Shown here: piece by piece, positions 6,536 through 8,139 of the stretch
How the letters are laid out: the number at the start of each line of letters is the position of its first letter
Numbering within the stretch: the stretch's first letter is position 1
Assembly: GCA_039807745.1 (NCBI GenBank)
Contig: JBDHRV010000152.1
Span: forward strand, 1-8,139
DNA length: 8,139 nucleotides
Source: JAEUMW01 sp039807745
GTDB taxonomy: Bacteria; Pseudomonadota; Gammaproteobacteria; Burkholderiales; JAEUMW01
Direction: 5' to 3'
Translations under genes and position numbers: made by a program
Notes under the pieces: model-generated
The model's database searches: none
What the model was told of the DNA's origin: nothing
The model's input: the letters and a program-made list of their open reading frames with translations, nothing else

Positions 6536-6817
6536 CTAGCCGCCGTCGCTCGCCCTGAGCTGGGTGTTGAGCCACTCCTCCTGGGTGGCCATCTTGTCCT
6601 TGTTCTTGTCCATGGCATCGAACTTCCGCTCGTGGAAAGCCATGTACTCGTCCTTCGAGACCATGCCGTCCTTGTTCGAGTCCATCTTCTTCATCATGTC
6701 CATGGACTGCTGCGTCGCGGGGGTACCCGGCTGGGCGCCGGCGAACGGCGTCTGAACCAGCCCCACGCCGAGCGCGGCGAGCACGCACATTCCCCGGATA
6801 ACATTCGGCTTTGGCAC
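6536..6817 (-). CDS. Secreted EF-hand protein leading the bufferin operon
   Basis: A 93-residue protein with a signal peptide (about residues 1-28, VLAALGVGLVQTPFAGA) and two EF-hand loops. Loop 1 is DSNKDGMVSKDE at 46-57, with all usual ligand positions including Glu12. Loop 2 is DKNKDKMATQEE at 70-81, where the position-6 glycycine is lysine. It should bind calcium or another divalent ion in the periplasm. The start is a GTG at 6817 with AAGGAG about 9 nt upstream; Met10 is the alternative but would destroy the signal peptide's charged start. A promoter-like element lies 80 nt upstream, and bufA follows after 55 nt with no terminator, so this is probably the first gene of the buf operon. 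Its role there is unknown; metal sensing or delivery is only a guess. Confidence 0.85.
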   Translation of the reverse strand: MPKPNVIRGMCVLAALGVGLVQTPFAGAQPGTPATQQSMDMMKKMDSNKDGMVSKDEYMAFHERKFDAMDKNKDKMATQEEWLNTQLRASDGG

Positions 6818-6896
6818 TTGAGAGATCTCCTTGACGGTGATTGAGAAGGTTCACGCGCACCGGACCAGGGTCGTCGGCCCGCAGCGCGCAAGACCG

Positions 6897-6951
6897 CAGT
6901 TTCGTGCGCCGGGCTCACGCCGCCATCACGCAGACTTCACGTTTTCGTCAC
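6897..6951 (-). promoter_or_regulatory. Promoter element copy 2 (upstream of EF-hand/bufABC operon)
   Basis: This is the cleanest copy. TCAC occurs at 6915, 6926, 6937 and 6948 on the plus strand, all exact and 11 bp apart, so the minus strand reads four GTGA half-sites, three of them CGTGA. CAGTTT at 6897-6902 (minus strand AAACTG) begins 18 bp from the nearest half-site. The element ends 80 nt before the GTG start of the EF-hand gene. An extra GTCACG/CGTGAC inverted pair at 6947-6962 overlaps the outermost half-site. Confidence 0.7.
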
Positions 6952-6982
6952 GGCGACGTGACCCAGCTCACACTTCGGTCGC

Positions 6983-7534
6983 TCAGCCCTGCAGCTCGGG
7001 TGCGCGCCAGCCGTCGGACTTGTAGCCGCCGTTGTCCCAGGGATTGCCGGCGACGATCACCACGTCCGCGGGGGCACGCCCGCCGTCGGACTTGTAGCCA
7101 CCGTTATCCCACGGGTTGCCCGCGACAATCAGCGCATCCGCGGGCGAGGGTGCATACCCGCCGTCGGACTTGTAGCCGCCGTTGTCCCACGGATATCCCG
7201 CGACCCGCAGGCTGCTGTCGCGGGTGATGGCGGAAGCATGGCTCAACACGTCGCGCGCATAGCCGCCGGTGGCGAAGGACGGCTCGCGCGTCGCGATGCT
7301 CGGCGTGGGTTCGCTGATCTGCGCATCGTGCGCTTCGTGCACGAACCGGGCATGGCCGCCGTTCGCGAACGAGAACGCGGGCGTGGCGGGAACCGGAGAA
7401 CCCTGGACGCTCAGCGCCGGCGCGAAGCGCGCGTAACCGCCGGTGGCGAAGCTCGCGTCGGCATGGACGGGCGCGGTGGCCGCGACGGTCGCCGCGACGA
7501 GGACGGACTGAATCAGTTGGCGAGTGGTGAACAT
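6983..7534 (-). CDS. Secreted cysteine-free repeat protein with aromatic-x-(T/N)-GG-(Y/H) motifs, unknown family
   Basis: A 183-residue protein that I do not recognise. Residues 1-25 look like a signal peptide (TRQLIQSVLVAATVAATAPVHA). The mature part has six copies of a short motif: FATGGYAR (29), FANGGHAR (56), FATGGYAR (87), then three long repeats containing PWDNGGYKSDG (Trp116, Trp142, Trp166), each preceded by VAG. The last three are nearly identical and 26 and 24 residues apart. There is no cysteine. The ATG at 7534 follows GGAGGT at 7 nt; an in-frame extension to 7621 would run through the promoter-like element region and is rejected. It stands alone between two promoter-like elements, one for itself and one for the EF-hand/buf operon. 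The architecture suggests an exported structural, binding or multi-unit peptide precursor; function is not known. Confidence 0.78.
   Translation of the reverse strand: MFTTRQLIQSVLVAATVAATAPVHADASFATGGYARFAPALSVQGSPVPATPAFSFANGGHARFVHEAHDAQISEPTPSIATREPSFATGGYARDVLSHASAITRDSSLRVAGYPWDNGGYKSDGGYAPSPADALIVAGNPWDNGGYKSDGGRAPADVVIVAGNPWDNGGYKSDGWRAPELQG
7011..7204 (-). repeat. Three in-frame 44-bp coding repeats
   Basis: Units lie at 7011-7054, 7083-7126 and 7161-7204, with start-to-start periods of 72 and 78 bp, both multiples of three. Each encodes VAG-(Y/N)-PWDNGGYKSDG. Differences between units are few, and several are synonymous third-position changes, so the protein sequence is under stronger constraint than the DNA. 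This indicates internal duplication with purifying selection rather than a very recent slippage event. Confidence 0.85.
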
Positions 7535-7627
7535 GGTCGTGACCTCCAAGAGAGTTGACGTGTGCGGTCGTACCGTCGGTACGGCGATGCAGCGGAAGAA
7601 TCTCGAATTCCCGATCTGCATGGTGAG

Positions 7628-7682
7628 CAGTTTGGGCAGCCGGTTTCACGACCCCGTCACGCGAAGTTCAAATTTCCGTGAC
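7628..7682 (-). promoter_or_regulatory. Promoter element copy 3 (upstream of repeat-protein gene)
   Basis: On the plus strand TCAC 7646-7649, TCAC 7657-7660, TCAA 7668-7671 and TGAC 7679-7682 are spaced exactly 11 bp. CAGTTT at 7628-7633 (minus strand AAACTG) begins 18 bp from the nearest half-site. The distal segment, minus strand GTCACGGAAATTTGAACTTC, is nearly the same as in copies 1 and 4. The element lies 94 nt upstream of the repeat-protein start codon. Confidence 0.7.
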
Positions 7683-7715
7683 GTGCGAACGGCGACCGCC
7701 CACCTGCCGCGGCGG

Positions 7716-8000
7716 TCAGTCGAAGAAGTGATTGTCGAGGCTGGGACGCAGTGAGCCCGCGAGCAGCACCCTGAGATCGTCTCCCGACACTGCGTCTTCG
7801 TTGTCGTCGACGAGTTCTGGCTCGTCGAAGTCCAGCAGGCCGCGAAACTGAAGCTCGCGTTCGAGGAGGCGCTCGGACATCTTCGCGAAATCGGGACAGG
7901 TCTTCGGACGGCTCTGACGTGAACCGTCATGCACCGGTTCGTCGGACCGGGTTTGCAGGGCATGCGTCACCAGACGGTCGACCATCTCTTGCTTGTTCAT
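7716..8000 (-). CDS. Small acidic protein of unknown family
   Basis: A 94-residue soluble protein that I do not recognise. It has no signal peptide or membrane segment. The N-terminus (MNKQEMVDRLVTHALQT) looks helical, followed by a flexible charged stretch, PKTCPDFAKMSERLLERELQ with the only cysteine, and an acidic tail region (DFDEPELVDDNEDAVSGDD) before a hydrophobic LRVLLAGSL segment. The start at 8000 follows GAGGAGA at about 6 nt, so an in-frame extension to 8072 is rejected. It has its own copy of the promoter-like element 82 nt upstream, linking it to the bufferin locus, and is separated from the repeat-protein gene by 181 nt. A regulatory or metal-handling accessory role is possible but only by association. 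Confidence 0.7.
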   Translation of the reverse strand: MNKQEMVDRLVTHALQTRSDEPVHDGSRQSRPKTCPDFAKMSERLLERELQFRGLLDFDEPELVDDNEDAVSGDDLRVLLAGSLRPSLDNHFFD

Positions 8001-8081
8001 GGTGTTCTCCTCGCTTGTCGAAATCGGGACCCGGTGCGGCGGCGGCCGGATGACCACGCCTTTTCGCCTCACCGACGATTC

Positions 8082-8136
8082 CAGTCTGGGAGGCGCTGGT
8101 CACGGGTGGATCACGAGGATTTCAAATTTCTGTCCC
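8082..8136 (-). promoter_or_regulatory. Promoter element copy 4 (upstream of the 94-aa protein gene)
   Basis: On the plus strand TCAC 8100-8103, TCAC 8111-8114, TCAA 8122-8125 and the degenerate TCCC 8133-8136 are 11 bp apart. CAGTCT at 8082-8087 (minus strand AGACTG) begins 18 bp from the nearest half-site. The AAATTTGAA core of the second half-site matches copy 3. The element is 82 nt upstream of the start codon at 8000 and nearly reaches the window edge. Confidence 0.63.
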
Positions 8137-8139
8137 GCC

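Noticed and set aside
7011..7204. Three spaced repeats as a small CRISPR array
   Set aside because: The periods are multiples of three, the units are in frame within a signal-peptide-bearing gene, and the unit differences are partly synonymous; no cas gene is present.
7694..7717. GACCGCC/GGCGGTC inverted repeat at the end of the 94-aa gene as a terminator
   Set aside because: Only seven pairs with a 10-nt loop, overlapping the stop codon, and no T-tract follows; too weak to call.

Overview
The window is GC-rich and densely coded, and every gene I can support lies on the minus strand, so transcription runs from the right edge to the left. GC content, Shine-Dalgarno spacing and gene families fit a Pseudomonadota (Gram-negative) chromosome, perhaps beta- or gammaproteobacterial. 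That placement is inference: there is no rRNA or other phylogenetic marker. No tRNA, rRNA, insertion sequence or CRISPR array is visible, and no gene-free stretch exceeds 300 bases.

Right part (8139 to about 6500): an unrecognised 94-residue protein gene (7716-8000), a gene for a secreted, cysteine-free, repeat-rich protein (6983-7534), and a secreted EF-hand protein gene (6536-6817). Each is preceded by a non-coding gap that holds a conserved promoter-like element.

Middle (6480 to 3994): a complete bufferin-type locus in the usual order. It has a DUF2282 precursor peptide with signal sequence and four cysteines (bufA), a DUF692/MNIO multinuclear iron oxidase (bufB), its DUF2063 partner (bufC) and a DoxX-family membrane protein. 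In characterised relatives the oxidase and partner convert precursor cysteines to thiooxazoles, and the exported product binds copper.

Left part (3984 to 1): a glucose 1-dehydrogenase-like SDR starts 9 nt after the DoxX gene. It is followed by a secreted cyclase-family hydrolase, a GMC oxidoreductase and the N-terminal third of an archaeal-type glycogen debranching enzyme that runs off the window. These genes are separated by 2 to 16 nt or overlap, so they look like one carbohydrate/oxidoreductase transcription unit.

The strongest unexplained signal is a 55-bp element present four times (4524-4578, 6897-6951, 7628-7682, 8082-8136). Read on the minus strand, each has four CGTGA-like half-sites exactly 11 bp apart, followed at a fixed distance by an AAACTG-like hexamer, 57 to 94 nt upstream of a start codon. 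It ties the unknown 94-aa gene, the repeat protein, the EF-hand/bufABC operon and the DoxX-SDR-cyclase-GMC unit into one apparent regulon. No regulator gene is visible in the window.
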